From Tritrichomonas musculus (lineage: Eukaryota > Parabasalia > Tritrichomonadida > Tritrichomonadidae): a stretch of 64,000 nt of DNA. Within the stretch, counting starts at the first letter, position 1. Each line of letters starts with the position of its first letter. Position numbers and translations under genes: made by a program. Below are positions 14,061 through 25,611 of the stretch, one piece after another. A model generated the notes under the pieces. The model was not told the origin of the DNA, did no database searches, and saw only the letters and a list, made by a program, of their open reading frames with translations. The DNA lies in NCBI GenBank assembly GCA_039105265.1, contig JAPFFF010000094.1, forward strand, positions 1-64,000, written 5' to 3'.

Positions 14061-15303
14061 TCTGTTTCGGCTCAAAATTTGATTTGAAGATTGGATTCGG
14101 CTTAGAATTTGGTATTAAGAACTTTTTGAATAGCTACGAAATAAACCTTTCAAAAAAAAAGTGGGGGATTCCCTAGATAGATTTCTTCAACCTCTGAATA
14201 TTATTTTAAAAATAAATAAAAAAATTTCTAGTTATCTACTTTAACATAACCAATTTTCAACATAAAATTTAATTGAATCTCTATTATCTTGACATATTAA
14301 TGATTTTATATTTATTTACTTTTTTATTAAACATTAAAAAAAGATATTACATTAAATAAAACAAAATTTATTTTATGATTTTAGAAAAGATCAAAAATTA
14401 AGATAATATTTGAAGAACTAAAATCATTTAAGTTGCCAAAATAGTTAAAATTCTTTTATTTATTGAATTCATATTTATTCCATTTATTTTGGAATAATAA
14501 ATCAGAACTCTAGATGTGTTCATTTATCATGACACAAAAATTGAGTTTAATACAACCATGTTTATAGATTATGTTATGTTCACCATAGTTAATAAGATTT
14601 TAAGTAAATAATTACAAATAAATTTCTAAGCATCGGTAAAATCTATTAAATATATAAACAGTGAAATGAACCACTGAAAATATACTAGTTTTCGAATATT
14701 TCATTATATCTTGTTAAAAAAATTATTAAATATCATATAAAAGATTTAATAAATATATAATATTAAAAATATATTTATTTACATCATATATTACAAATTA
14801 ATAATTATTTCATTTATATTAGAAGTAGGAAAATTTTTAAATAATAGAGTTTAAACTTTATAACAATAAATATATATTCATTAATAAATATATATGTTAA
14901 TCAAAGCAATTAATAAGATATATCTAATTTTTAATCAAAGATATTTATATTTCAAAAATGAAAAAAATGAAAATTCGATGGATCATATCACGGCGTATGC
15001 CAAAAATTAAACTCCAAAATTAAAAATTTAATTATAAATATAAGTATTTTAAATTATAATATCTGATTTTATCATTATAGATTTTGCATAAAATCGAGAT
15101 ACTCAAAAAATGTCATTTTTGATAAATGAAAAAGCATCATAAAAATGTCGATAAAAGGGACCATTTGGAGAGAGATGCTTTTTCAATTTTCAAATTGTTT
15201 GGAAATTATATATATTAAGATTGCTTGGAAATATAAAGTGAATTTACATAATAAATCAAAGAATTATTGATTAGTGATATAATTGAATATTTCTATTTTG
15301 AGG
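14061..15303. other. AT-rich non-coding stretch
   Basis: Very AT-rich DNA following the satellite. The first ~60 bases (GGCTCAAAATTTG, GGCTTAGAATTTGG) may be a decayed satellite edge or the flanking insertion point. Beyond that I see only homopolymer-rich sequence, with no convincing gene, RNA or repeat. Confidence 0.6.
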
Positions 15304-16768
15304 TATAGTTGGTGGACATAATTATGTTTTTGGGACATAATCATGTTTGCTCAACTTTTTGAATTGTACACAAAAATAAAACACATTTTTCTCAATACTT
15401 TTTAAAGATAATTTGATAATATTATATACTTTATTAATGTATTTTATGTACATCATTATTTAATTAAATGAGCTATTATATTTGTGATTTATATGAAATT
15501 TTGCCATTAATGTAAAAAAAAGTCAAAATGCTTATTTTATTCTCAATAATTGAAACTTGGGATTTAATAATAATATCATTAATTCATAATCAGTAATGAT
15601 ATAATTTTGTCAGATAATTGATATCTAAAAACTTTCATATAAGAAAATTTTGATACACAAAATAAAGTTAAAAATCATATCACTTTTTTGTTTTTTTCAA
15701 TAAAAAATAAAAACTTTTAAATTTTTATTTAAATATTAGATATAATGCATATAGTATAATGATATTGAAAGAATAAAATTGGTGGTTCTACTCAAGATCT
15801 ATTACCTTAATGAAAAAGAGTAACTTCTGAAATAACTTAAAAAGACTTTCAATTTTAGACATTGAGAAATTATTTTCATTATTTTAATAGTTCTTCTATA
15901 CTTACCTAATATTTATTGATTAATTGCTATTTTTAATGCTATTATAATAGAAAAAATAAAAAAGTGAAATTTGTATATTTCTTAGAAAAACCTGAAATTT
16001 TGATGGGCAACAATGATTTTTAGAGGATTAATAATATATTTCATTGTATGTGTTATCAAATAATGTAATTCTGAAATCATATCAATTATGCATGAGTGAT
16101 TTATGAATGATTTTGAATGAAAAAAAGAAAAATGAAATTTTTCCAAGATTGATTCTTTTTCAACCATATTATTATATTTAATATATTATATGCATCATAT
16201 AGATGATTAATACTGCATCTAATTTGAAATAAAATAAACTCATTTTTCAAAATTTGTAATTTTGCATGAATGATTTTTGTCATATTTTGAAAACACTTTT
16301 TCTTTTTATATAATTATTATTTCAATAAATTTTTTTCTAAATTATAATATATACATTATATTCTAAAATAATATCTATGTTAGAGCAAATTAAAACAACC
16401 TTTTTTTTATAGTAAAAGAATGAAATGTGATATGAAATGAGTTTTTGAGTAGTGAAATGAAAATGAAACCATTTTTTCTAATTTTCTATTTTATTTCAAT
16501 AAATAATAATGATACATTTTAATTATAGATGAAGAGTAAATTATATTTTTTTTCAAATAATAAAAAAATATTCAGAAATTAAAAATTCGATATCATTTTT
16601 ATGATCAAATTTAGTATGATAAAAGTGAATGAAAATCGGGGAATAGAATGTATCCAATATGATATTGATTGTTCTACAATTGTTTTTTTAAACGTCCAAT
16701 TTGAATATATAGAAATGATGTGAAAACATAATTATGTCTCCAAAACAGAATTATGTCCACCAACTATA
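15304..16768. mobile_element. Inverted-repeat DNA element, TIR begins TATAGTTGGTGG
   Basis: The ends at 15,304-15,350 and 16,722-16,768 are inverted copies of each other. Both begin TATAGTTGGTGGACATAATT and contain two copies of the near-palindrome ACATAATTATGT. The roughly 47 bp arms differ at only a few positions. The outer TA on each side is compatible with a TA target duplication, as in Tc1/mariner-type elements, but the family is not proven. The ~1.46 kb interior has only short broken frames (for example minus-strand pieces at 15,982-16,283) and no recognisable transposase motif. I read it as a decayed or non-autonomous DNA transposon. Confidence 0.6.
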
Positions 16769-17251
16769 ATATAAATGGTTTATATAAATTATTAAATATA
16801 ATATAAAATTAATTTCTATCATAAAAAATAATTTTGCTTTAATATTATAAATTTTTTGACAAATTATTAAGATAATCATGTATTAAATTTAACAAATTTC
16901 TCGAATGAATAAAAACGCTTTTAGAAATGCTTTAAAGTCTATATTATTCAATTATTTTGATGTTAAAATTAATTTAATAGTATAAATGCTTTTAAAGGCA
17001 AAATACAAAAACAATTTATATATTTTAATCCAAGATAAATATATTTTTTATGAAAATTTTAGAAAATTTTACTTGATATTAAGATTTATAAAAATTGGCC
17101 CAGGACCATAGGCACTAAAGAATATATATTTATTAAAAATAAATTAAAAAATTAAATATAAATTTGCATAAAAAATCTTCTTTTGAATTTTAAGATATAA
17201 ATAAGATTTTAGAAAAAATGATATGAATAAATGAAAAAGTTGGATGAAATA

Positions 17252-17332
17252 ATGATCGGAGCATTTCATAATCTGGTCATATCACAAAAAATATGATTTA
17301 TAGAAAAAGTTGGGAGTAAATGCTCCGATCAT
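17252..17332. repeat. 15 bp perfect inverted repeat, 51 bp spacer
   Basis: ATGATCGGAGCATTT at 17,252-17,266 is the exact reverse complement of 17,318-17,332. It lies directly upstream of the gene remnant at 17,384. A direct repeat (GGTCATATCACA) starts near 17,275 and again near 17,352. It may be a small mobile element end or a regulatory hairpin; the evidence does not decide. Confidence 0.55.
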
Positions 17333-17383
17333 TCAAATTAAAAGGCTGTTTGGTCATATCACATAATAAATTTTTTCTTTAAA

Positions 17384-17712
17384 ATGGATGCAAATTCTCC
17401 AAATTCTTTTGATATGAATAGGCACTATTACCCAAGTCGAAATGAAGAACACATTTTAAGGCTACACCTACCTGATTATTTAGCATTGCCTGAGAGATCG
17501 CAAATGAGAAATAAATTATCCCATTATGTTAGCTTATTCAAAATATGATATGGTTCAGATTATTGTTCAGATAGAGAAAGTAGCATGCCGCTAAAATATC
17601 AGATGAAAATCTAATAGAATCATATGAATCATGGATTGATTCTCATTTTTTTGAATATGAAGCTTTAATTTATACCATCTTAAATGATAAAAACTTAAAA
17701 TATACTTCATAA
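17384..17712 (+). pseudogene. Remnant of an unrecognised gene
   Basis: Two adjacent stretches look protein-like but lie in different reading frames. The first starts at an ATG at 17,384 and runs 54 codons (MDANSPNSFDMNRHYYPSRN..., ending LSHYVSLFKI). The second, about 17,596-17,712, reads ISDENLIESYESWIDSHFFE and continues to a stop. Their amino-acid composition (W, H, Y, acidic and basic mix) is unlike random translation of the surrounding AT-rich DNA. Family not recognised; it could be a relic of a host gene or of a mobile-element protein. The break between the frames and the absence of a longer frame argue against a working gene. Confidence 0.45.
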
Positions 17713-18681
17713 TTCTATTGGAAATTCATCGTATGTTGAAAGATAACCAAATAAAATCAACCATTCTATACTAAACAAGTTTTAATATATAATAATGTTT
17801 TTTTTTAATAGCCAACAGGGAAACTGAGAGAAAATCATTAAAAATCAAATTATTCCAATCATTCTCATTTGGTAAAACTCATAAATTTAAAAAAAAAAAA
17901 ATCAAGAAATGTTGATGATCATGATGAGATAATATGTAAAAAAAAATTAAAACAAATGATATTCACCAATTTTTTGATCAAATGAAAAAATATTATATTA
18001 TTGAGCCAAAATAAACTAAAAAAAGCTTTTATCAAGCCAAAAAACCAATTTTTTTATTCATTTCAAATGAAAAAATAAAGTATTCAAATTTAAAAATTGA
18101 ATGAATAATTAAAATACTCTATTTTTCTTGAGGTGGATATCAAATTGTGATTTTATTTACAGATATTTAGATATAACATTGGATAAATTTGATGATTTTT
18201 ATTATTTTTAAGCATTTAAACTAATAATTTCCCTTTTGTAAAATAAACGTACAAATCATTTTCTTGCTTTTTTCCCATAATATCTTTGAGATATCAAATA
18301 AAAGATATGATAAAATAATTTATTTATTTTAGATGCATCAAGATATTATACTCAGAATGAATGGTCCCTTTTTTAAACGAAAAAAAAATTAATAATAATT
18401 ATAATTTACTTTTTTTACATAATAGGCTAAAGTTATTTAAAAATCATCTTAGTAATCCACTATCATGGCAATGAATAAAAAGCAAATGCATAAGTAATTT
18501 CATCATAATTTAGCCGTATTAAAAAATTTCTCTCAATTTTAGAGAACATTTTTCTCAAGATTGAAAAGAAGGATTCGTATCAAAATGGATAAATAAAATG
18601 CTTATATTATAAAGATTATATAGGCATGAAATCTATCTAAAATTCAGGCAAATAAATTTTTTTTCTACCTCTTTTATATTA

Positions 18682-19371
18682 GACTTGTTAAAAGTCCGGG
18701 ACAAATGCACTTTTCATGGACTTTTTGTGGACTCGGGACTTGGCGTGGACCTAACAAACCTTGTCAATTTATTTTTATTTTATATCTCAAAAAAGAACTC
18801 ATTTTAGGCATATATTTTATAGTTTATTTGTTTATTTAATTTTTTTTGTTTATTTAAATAGAAAAGTAGTAACTAATATGAGTAAATTATATTTGAATGT
18901 TTTTAATCATGAAAAAAAATGTCATAAACAATTGAAAGAATTTTGGAAATCCTGGCAGATGGACCAAAATATTTCAAAGAAATTTTATAATTCTTTTATT
19001 TTGTGAAAAAATAAAAAATGCTAAAAAAATTGAAAGAATTTTATTAGTCCTGGCAGATGGACCAGTATATTTCAGAGAAATTTTTAAACATTTTATATTT
19101 TGTGAATAAAAAAAAATGCTAAAAAAATTGAAAGAATTTTTGAAGTCCTGGCAGATGGACCAGATTATTTCTGAGAAATAATAATTCGATCATTTATTTT
19201 GTGAATAAAAAAAAATGCTAAAAATATTGAAAGAATTTTGGAAGTCCTGGCAGATGGACCAGAGTATTTCAGAGAAATTATAAATAATTTTTATTTTGTG
19301 AATAAATAAAAAATGCTAAAAAAAATTGAATGAATTTTGTAAGTCCACAGGTCCATGGACTTTAACAAGTC
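18682..19371. mobile_element. Non-autonomous inverted-repeat element, ends GACTTGTTAAA, TA flanks
   Basis: The left end reads TA-GACTTGTTAAAAGTCC (from 18,680) and the right end is its inverted copy, GGACTTTAACAAGTC-TA (to 19,373). Length is 690 bp between the TA dinucleotides. The left subterminal region carries several GGACTTTT, GTGGACTCGGGAC and GCGTGGACC motifs. The interior is mostly a ~98 bp tandem repeat (separate entry). No transposase is encoded: the only plus-strand frame (18,761-19,006) runs through the repeat and resembles nothing I know. TA flanks suggest a Tc1/mariner-type target, as inference only. Confidence 0.65.
18915..19345. repeat. 98-99 bp tandem repeat inside the 18,682-19,371 element
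   Basis: The motif ATTGAAAGAATTTT starts at 18,931, 19,029, 19,127 and 19,226, with a diverged copy at 19,325, giving spacings of 98, 98, 99 and 99 bp. Four copies share AGTCCTGGCAGATGGACCA followed by a TTTCAGAGAAA-like and a TTTTGTGAATAAA segment. The fifth copy merges into the right inverted repeat, where AGTCC...GGTCCATGGAC replaces AGTCCTGGCAGATGGACC. Confidence 0.9.
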
Positions 19372-20312
19372 TATTTTATATTTGGAATATAACATTTAAT
19401 TCTTTCGATTATTTTTAATTTTAACTTTTGTAATTGGATTAAGTGTTAAATATATAAATTAATTAAGCAAATATTTTTAACAAGTTTTAATTATTTCAAA
19501 AGTTTTTAAAACTGATGATCATAAATTTTCACTTTAACGAAAATTTAAACCAAAATGCATCTAGCTTATAGTTATACAATGGATTTACTAATGTTTAACC
19601 AGAAGACATTGCAATTCTATTTCTGACATATAATATTGCAAATATTAAGATTTTAATTTCAAAATATCTGATTGAAATTATCCTATAAACATTAATATAA
19701 TGTGAATAAGCATAATATATATTTTAAATCAAGTAAATATAATCTTTTGATGAGATAAAAATATTTTGCAGGTATCGATGAAAAATTGTAAACGGTAATG
19801 TTAGAGGTTTTGGTTTTTTTTTGAAAATTTTAGAATTTTCTTTAAAGAAAATAACTTTTTGTATATCTTTTCAACTTTAGATATTTATAGTTTTAACCTA
19901 AATCTACATTCAAAAACATAGTTTTCCTCTAAAATTCTTATGCTTATTAATACATTTAGTATTTTAACATTATATGCTTTGTTTCTTTTGCCCAACAAGT
20001 AAATAATAATAATTGGCATTCTTTATATATCTTGGCATATTATTTTTTTCCTCGAAAAATTGTTTTTAATGCAAAATAAATCATAAAAATCATTTATAAA
20101 GTCAATTCTTTTTTCATGTTGTTCAAAAAAAAAATACTTTGAAAGGATGATGGAGAATTGAATACTTTCCTTTCAAATTGTCAAAGTTATAATTCAATTT
20201 TTGTTCACCCAAACCGACAATCAAAATAAAATGTAAACAATAAAAAATATAATCGAAGATAAATTTTATTATAAAATCATCGCATTTCTTTTTACAACAA
20301 AATTGAAGGCAA
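19372..20312. other. AT-rich non-coding stretch
   Basis: Apart from the probable 3' flank of the small gene that ends at 20,313, I see no gene, RNA or structured repeat here. Confidence 0.55.
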
Positions 20313-20690
20313 TCATTCTTGATTAAAATTGAATATTTCAAATGACATTTCGTCTTCATTGCTGACAAATAGCTCGTCCATCATTGATTCATTATAACTG
20401 AATTCTGTTATAATGGATGAATCATTATAATTATTCGGAATATAAAATGCATCATCATTTCCTTCAGGTTGATTCACAATTTGCTTTGCTTTTTTATGCT
20501 TTTTTTGGGTGCTTGCCTTCTTCTTTAATTTTTCCTTTGCTTCTCTTTCATGGGGAGGTGTGAATAAATCATCAACTTTTTTCATGTCAATGATCCTTTC
20601 TTGAGAGTCCAAATCGAATGATTCCTGTGTGCCATTTATGAAAACGTTGATTGATCTGATTTTCCTCCAGTCTTTTCCTCTTCTTCCCAT
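20313..20690 (-). CDS. Small basic/acidic protein, 125 aa, unknown function
   Basis: Starts MGRRGKDWRKIRSINVFING and ends in a TGA at 20,313. Residues ~1-15 are basic, ~45-70 form a lysine-rich segment (KEKLKKKASTQKKHKKAK) that could be a nuclear or nucleolar targeting or RNA-binding tract, and ~75-125 are acidic and Asn/Ser-rich (DDAFYIPNNYNDSS..., MSFEIFNFNQE). No transmembrane segment or signal peptide is apparent. Codon use and composition differ clearly from the surrounding AT-rich DNA, which favours a real gene. It stands alone, with no other intact gene for about 6 kb on either side. I do not recognise the family. Confidence 0.55.
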   Translation of the reverse strand: MGRRGKDWRKIRSINVFINGTQESFDLDSQERIIDMKKVDDLFTPPHEREAKEKLKKKASTQKKHKKAKQIVNQPEGNDDAFYIPNNYNDSSIITEFSYNESMMDELFVSNEDEMSFEIFNFNQE

Positions 20691-23394
20691 TTTCCTTCTG
20701 TCGGTATTTTTAAAAAAATGAAATGATTTTATTCAAAACATACCAACTTTTTGAATTGTCGAAAAAACGAAATTTAAATTTAATTGAAATCATAATACCT
20801 CACTTTCATAGTAAAAATAAAGGTTGAACTATTTGGTTGGACAAATAAAATCGTTCCATTTATTTAGTATATTCATAAGATGATATTAAAATTGAAATTC
20901 GGAGTGTTTTCTATTTTGGTTAAAAGGCGGACATTCCTTAAAAACATAGGTTTCAAACTCCAAAAATTTTACATTCAATTTCACTTTTTGAATTAAGATA
21001 ATAATAAAATTTAAATTCAATTTTCACTATTTCACATAAATAAAAACCCAAATTCATCTCATGAAGAATTAATTCTTTACCATTTATGTTTATTGGCATA
21101 TGAACTAAAAGAAATAAAATTTTAAATATTTTATCTGCAATAAAAAAAAAAAAAAAAAAGAGATATAATCACATATACTTCATTTTTATAATAACATATG
21201 CTATTGTATGCATGATATTTGCCATATGATATAATTAATTCTAGCTATCATTTATTTTGCTTTAACATTTTGATATATTTTATTTTTTTTTTTTTTTCCA
21301 ATTTCCAGATAGTGATTGTACATAAACATTATATTTCATTTTAAATTTAAAAAAGGAAACCCTTACTTGATCATTTAATCTTGTTATATTATCTGATTTT
21401 TTGTATTTTTTTATGTTTTTGCATTCAATTTCAAATCAAATTTTGTTTGTTTTTTGGGGCAGGCTTTTAAAATTTTATTTAAAATATTAATTTTAATTTG
21501 ATTTTTAAGTTAACACACATTAAATAATGATATAAGTACTTATTTGAGAATTTTTTTTGAATATATAACATGAAGATAATTTATAATCATTTCATAAATT
21601 TAATGTTTACTTATTTAAATGAATTAATATTACAACATTTTGATGTTACTTTATATTTTTGGAAATATTATAATTAAATATAAAACAAATTATTGATTTA
21701 CTTTATATTATGAAAGATGTGTAATAATTAGGAAATTTATTAAATATGATTATTCTAATATAAATCAATTGATGAAATATTATTATAATTTATTTTCTAT
21801 TTATAAATCATAATTATCTATGAGCATTCAAATTTAATCGTTTAAATGTGAGTAAATTATGATTCAGATGTTGATGATTTATCCAATCTTTTTATCGAGG
21901 AAAAAAAAAAAAGGTTGGGGCGAATATTCATATAAAAAGAAGATATTTGACCAAACAAAACCACCTCGGCTTCATTTTTTGAGATATTTTCAAAATTTGA
22001 AAATAATTTCTATATTGCTGATATGAGTTGAATCAATTATTATTAAGGACCAAATGTTGATAATGATGGAGAAAAAAATATAATATTCATTTTGAGAATT
22101 TCATTTATTTATTTGAATTTATTTTTAATAAATACTATTTTTATCGTTTCATATCATCATATTGCATGATACTATTAACTTTTAGAGATCATTTGCCATT
22201 ATATACATATCTTTTGGCTTTTTAATAAAATATATAATGATATATTATTTAATAATATTTTATATCTTTAAATAAAAATATTTATGATATATGTTTATGA
22301 TAAATTATTTTATTAATTAAAATAAAGTAATTTTATATTTTTAGAAAAGTTCGTTTTTTCTGGGAGGTTACACAAATATTCTGAGAGTTTTACATTTCGT
22401 TTGAATATGAATAAAAGGACTTCCATGAATTGAATGAATATATAAAAATGCTTCAATATTGTACTCTGGATATGAACGCTTTTCTTTAAATATAAAATTA
22501 TGAGTTATTTCTTTTTTTGTAATTTGCGAATATGAAAAATATGCGGAAAGAATAACGGCAAGAGGAACAGTATAAGATAGTAAACCAGAAAGATGTTGAA
22601 GAAAAATCGTATTCATTTTCTATAAGTGATGTGTAAGCCATCCAAGACTTTTTCCAGTTATTTTATATTTAGATAGATTTTTAATAGCTACATATAATTT
22701 ACTATTTAAAAAATCAAAATCATCAAAGGTGAATTAGATAATCGCATTTTATTTTCCATAAAAAATAATTTGGGTAAAAAATGGTCATTTTGAATTTTTT
22801 GATTTTATAAATGGCGGAACCTCATTTTAAATAATATTCCCTATTCTTATAATATATTTTAAAGCAAAAATATTGAGTTTGATCGTTTAAAATTAATTTT
22901 CTAACCGCCGAAAATTGAATCATTCCGTTTATTAATTCAACTTTTTGAATTCATTTTTCAAACTAAACTTTATCTTTGAAGTTATGTTCAAACAAAATAT
23001 ATCATTTTATTGAGCATTAAAAGAAGAAATCGAATATTACAAAATAAAAAGTTAGAAAAGATCATGTATCGAAAAAACTTAAAAATAATTATTATATTAA
23101 CTTTTTTGGACTAACTACAAAGTAATTATAAATATTTATGTTTTATAATGTATAATGCATATGTATAAAATCAAATAGTATTAGTAGTTTTGAAGGATAT
23201 CTCTTACGAAGAGAGATCTATTAGTATGTGAAGTCAAAAAAAACTCGATGAATATTAAGTTTTTTGATTGGTTTCAATGACCAATTTAAAGATTATTAAA
23301 TGGGTAAGAAAATTTATTAAAATCACCAAATAAAACCTAAAATTCGAAGAGATTTTGAAACTTTTTGAGGTCAAAAAAAGAGTGTCCCACCCAT
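20691..23394. other. AT-rich non-coding stretch
   Basis: Homopolymer-rich DNA with poly(A)/poly(T) runs (for example near 21,140 and 21,285). Short minus-strand frames such as 22,368-22,616 have no recognisable motif. Scattered (C)AACTTTTTGAATT motifs (near 20,750, 20,980 and 22,940) resemble the subterminal motif of the transposon at 34,742-37,314 and may be transposon relics. Confidence 0.5.
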
Positions 23395-24292
23395 TATAAG
23401 TGTGGCGATCGGAAGTGAAGTGTCAGAAAAAATGAAAAATCCATAGAATTGGCTGATATTTTGTATTGGGGGATTAAATTGTAATATAATATTTATAAAA
23501 TTATTATTTTTAGAATTATATGTAGCAATTCCAAGATATGAATTAATATGAAATTCAATTGAAAATAATCGTTTTTTCTTAATAAAAAATGCAACTATAT
23601 TATATTTTTCCAACTTATGTAAAGATTCTCGAGTAAACAATATTGAAGAAAAAACATATGACGCCAAAAAAGAAAGTAGCTTCCCTAAAATAAAATTTTT
23701 AGAACATTCAATTTAGAAATGATAATTTGAATTATATGATATAAGTAACTTGTGCTTAAAAAAATAAAATAAATATTTTACAAAGGAGTAAAAACAAAAG
23801 TCAATTCGTTTTTGCCAGTTTTGAATGAATTGGGATAAATAATGGATATATTTTATTCATAATGAATTAAAAAAAATTGTTTATTCCTATACTATAGAAC
23901 ATTATAAAATCTTTTCTCCAATTTCTTGATTGATTTATATGAAATGATATAAAAAATAATATTATATTTATTATTTTGTAAGTTTCAATATTTTTTCTTG
24001 ATAATTTTAAGCTATTTAAAAATATTCAAATGGTTTAATATGCGAGTGGCTTATAAATTTTTTATATAAAGCTTAAAACAAATCATATTTTTTATATAAC
24101 ATGTCTTTAAATTGAATGAAAAAATCATTTATTTTATATCTTAAATTCCGCACATAGAATTTTATTTTTTATTCAAAATATATAATCAATATATGATGCA
24201 ACATTTAATTAATTGGTTGAATTTATGATCTATGGATTTTTTAAGTTTTATTTCAATTTTTTGACACTTCACTTCCGATCGCCACACCTATA
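23395..24292. mobile_element. Inverted-repeat DNA element, TIR TATA(A/G)GTGTGGCGATCGG
   Basis: The ends 23,395-23,425 and 24,262-24,292 are a ~31 bp inverted repeat with one mismatch at the sixth base from the outside. Its core GTGTGGCGATCGG and AAGTGAAGTGTC is GC-rich against the AT-rich background. Further in, both arms share AAAAATCCATAG. The ends sit in TATA, compatible with a TA target site (Tc1/mariner-like, inferred). The element is ~0.9 kb and the interior shows no intact transposase; a 98-codon minus-strand frame (23,371-23,667) covers the left part and even runs past the TIR. Probably a decayed or internally deleted element. Confidence 0.7.
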
Positions 24293-24336
24293 ATTAATCC
24301 CATAAAAAAAATGGGCCGATTTTTTGAATCATTCAA

Positions 24337-24601
24337 ATTCAAATTCATCGTCCACTTTTTGGTAAGAAGCAAAATGACCTCAATATTTTGAATACATATC
24401 TGTCCTTTCATTTTTACATATTTTTCACCGAAGTCTACATACCGCCTAGCGGGCGTCGAGCGCAGCCGAGCGGCAGCGAGGCGGAGCCGAGACCCCGCGG
24501 GTGGCGGTAAGACTCGGTAAAAATTGTAACCCGAAAGGACAGATGGCTATCAAATATTGATGTCATGAGCTCTTTTCAAAAAGTGGACGGCGAATTTGAA
24601 T
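24337..24601. mobile_element. Fold-back (MITE-like) element with a 68 bp GC-rich core
   Basis: The two halves are imperfect inverted copies. The left arm from 24,337 (ATTCAAATTC-ATCG-TCCACTTTTTG) pairs with the right arm ending at 24,601. Inner matches include CTGTCCTTTC, CAATATTTGA/CAATATTTTGA and ACCG(A)AGTCTAC/ACCGAGTCTTACCGCC. The centre 24,441-24,508 is 54 G+C in 68 bases, starts ACCGCC and ends GGCGGT, so it closes into a strong hairpin with repeated AGCCGAG/GCAGCGAG units inside. No coding capacity. The element starts 45 bp from the neighbouring inverted-repeat element. Confidence 0.65.
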
Positions 24602-24602
24602 G

Positions 24603-24662
24603 TATATATATTCAGCCAAAAATATGAAATATAATACATATTTGTTTGGCTGAATATATATA
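24603..24662. repeat. 18 bp perfect inverted repeat (hairpin)
   Basis: TATATATATTCAGCCAAA at 24,603-24,620 is the exact reverse complement of 24,645-24,662, with a 24 bp loop. It abuts the fold-back element at 24,337-24,601 and may be part of the same insertion or a separate hairpin. Confidence 0.6.
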
Positions 24663-25561
24663 TTTCTTTTTTTTTTTTTTTTTATATAAAAAAAGAATAT
24701 ATTTCTGAAAAAGTTCAGAAAAATAAAATTTTAAAAAACACATTTTTCTTGATAAATAAAAATAAATAAAGTTATTTATTTTTATAAAATTAATATATAA
24801 TTATCCAATAATATGTATACATATTTGTATTTGATAAAATGTCTTTGATGAAGAGAAATTGCTTTTGGAATTTTTGATATAAGCATTCAAATTATATCTT
24901 GATAATTTATCTGTAAAAAACTAATATTTTTATATTTTTTTTTTATATCATTATTTATATTACATATATTTATATAATTTTATTTTTAACGTAGAAAAAA
25001 AAGATATTATGATTTTCTTTTTCAATTAATTTAAAACTAGAAACTTTTTCATTTATAATAATTGAAAAAGCCAACTTTATTCAGAATATAATATTTAAAG
25101 ATATATTGGTTAAATTTATATTTTGCGAAACCAAAAAGAGATTTTATTTATTTATATCAATCAATAAAATAAAATAAATTCTTAATATATCTAGATATGG
25201 ATTTCAATACATAATCATACAAAATGTTGAGTCAAACAAAATCAAATAGAAGAAATAATGATATTCCTACTTGATATTATAATTTTCATTTCAACAAGAA
25301 GGAACAGCAAATAAGAATTATGAAAAGTAATAAAAACAATTTTCAATACATTAAAACAAAAAGTTTAAAAATGAAAGAAAAAGTGAAAAAATTACTTAGT
25401 TATTCCTCAAAATCCTACGTTAAATATATTATTATTATGATTAAAATAGATGTATAATTCAATAATAAAAAACATATGATGATATTAAAAATATCTACAG
25501 AAAAATGAATCGCGTGAATACATATTTTTTCAATGAAGCTCATACAATTATTTGCGGTATC

Positions 25562-25611
25562 ATATACAAATATTTACACGTTTTTTTGCAAAAGTGTAAA
25601 TATTTGTATAT
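25562..25611. repeat. 18 bp perfect hairpin
   Basis: TATACAAATATTTACAC (25,563-25,579) pairs exactly with 25,594-25,610, and one further A-T pair extends the stem to 18 bp. The loop is 14 nt. It is followed by a long T run. Function unknown. Confidence 0.7.

Noticed and set aside
15152-18375. Possible 3.2 kb element bounded by AAAAGGGACCATT and its inverted copy
   Set aside because: Only 13 bp match and no flanking duplication is visible; chance or unrelated ends cannot be excluded.
22368-22616. 82-codon minus-strand frame with a hydrophobic N-terminus
   Set aside because: No family motif, AT-driven composition, no neighbouring support.
24441-24508. GC-rich block as a tRNA or rRNA fragment
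   Set aside because: No cloverleaf, anticodon arm or TTCG-type T arm; it is the self-complementary centre of a fold-back element.
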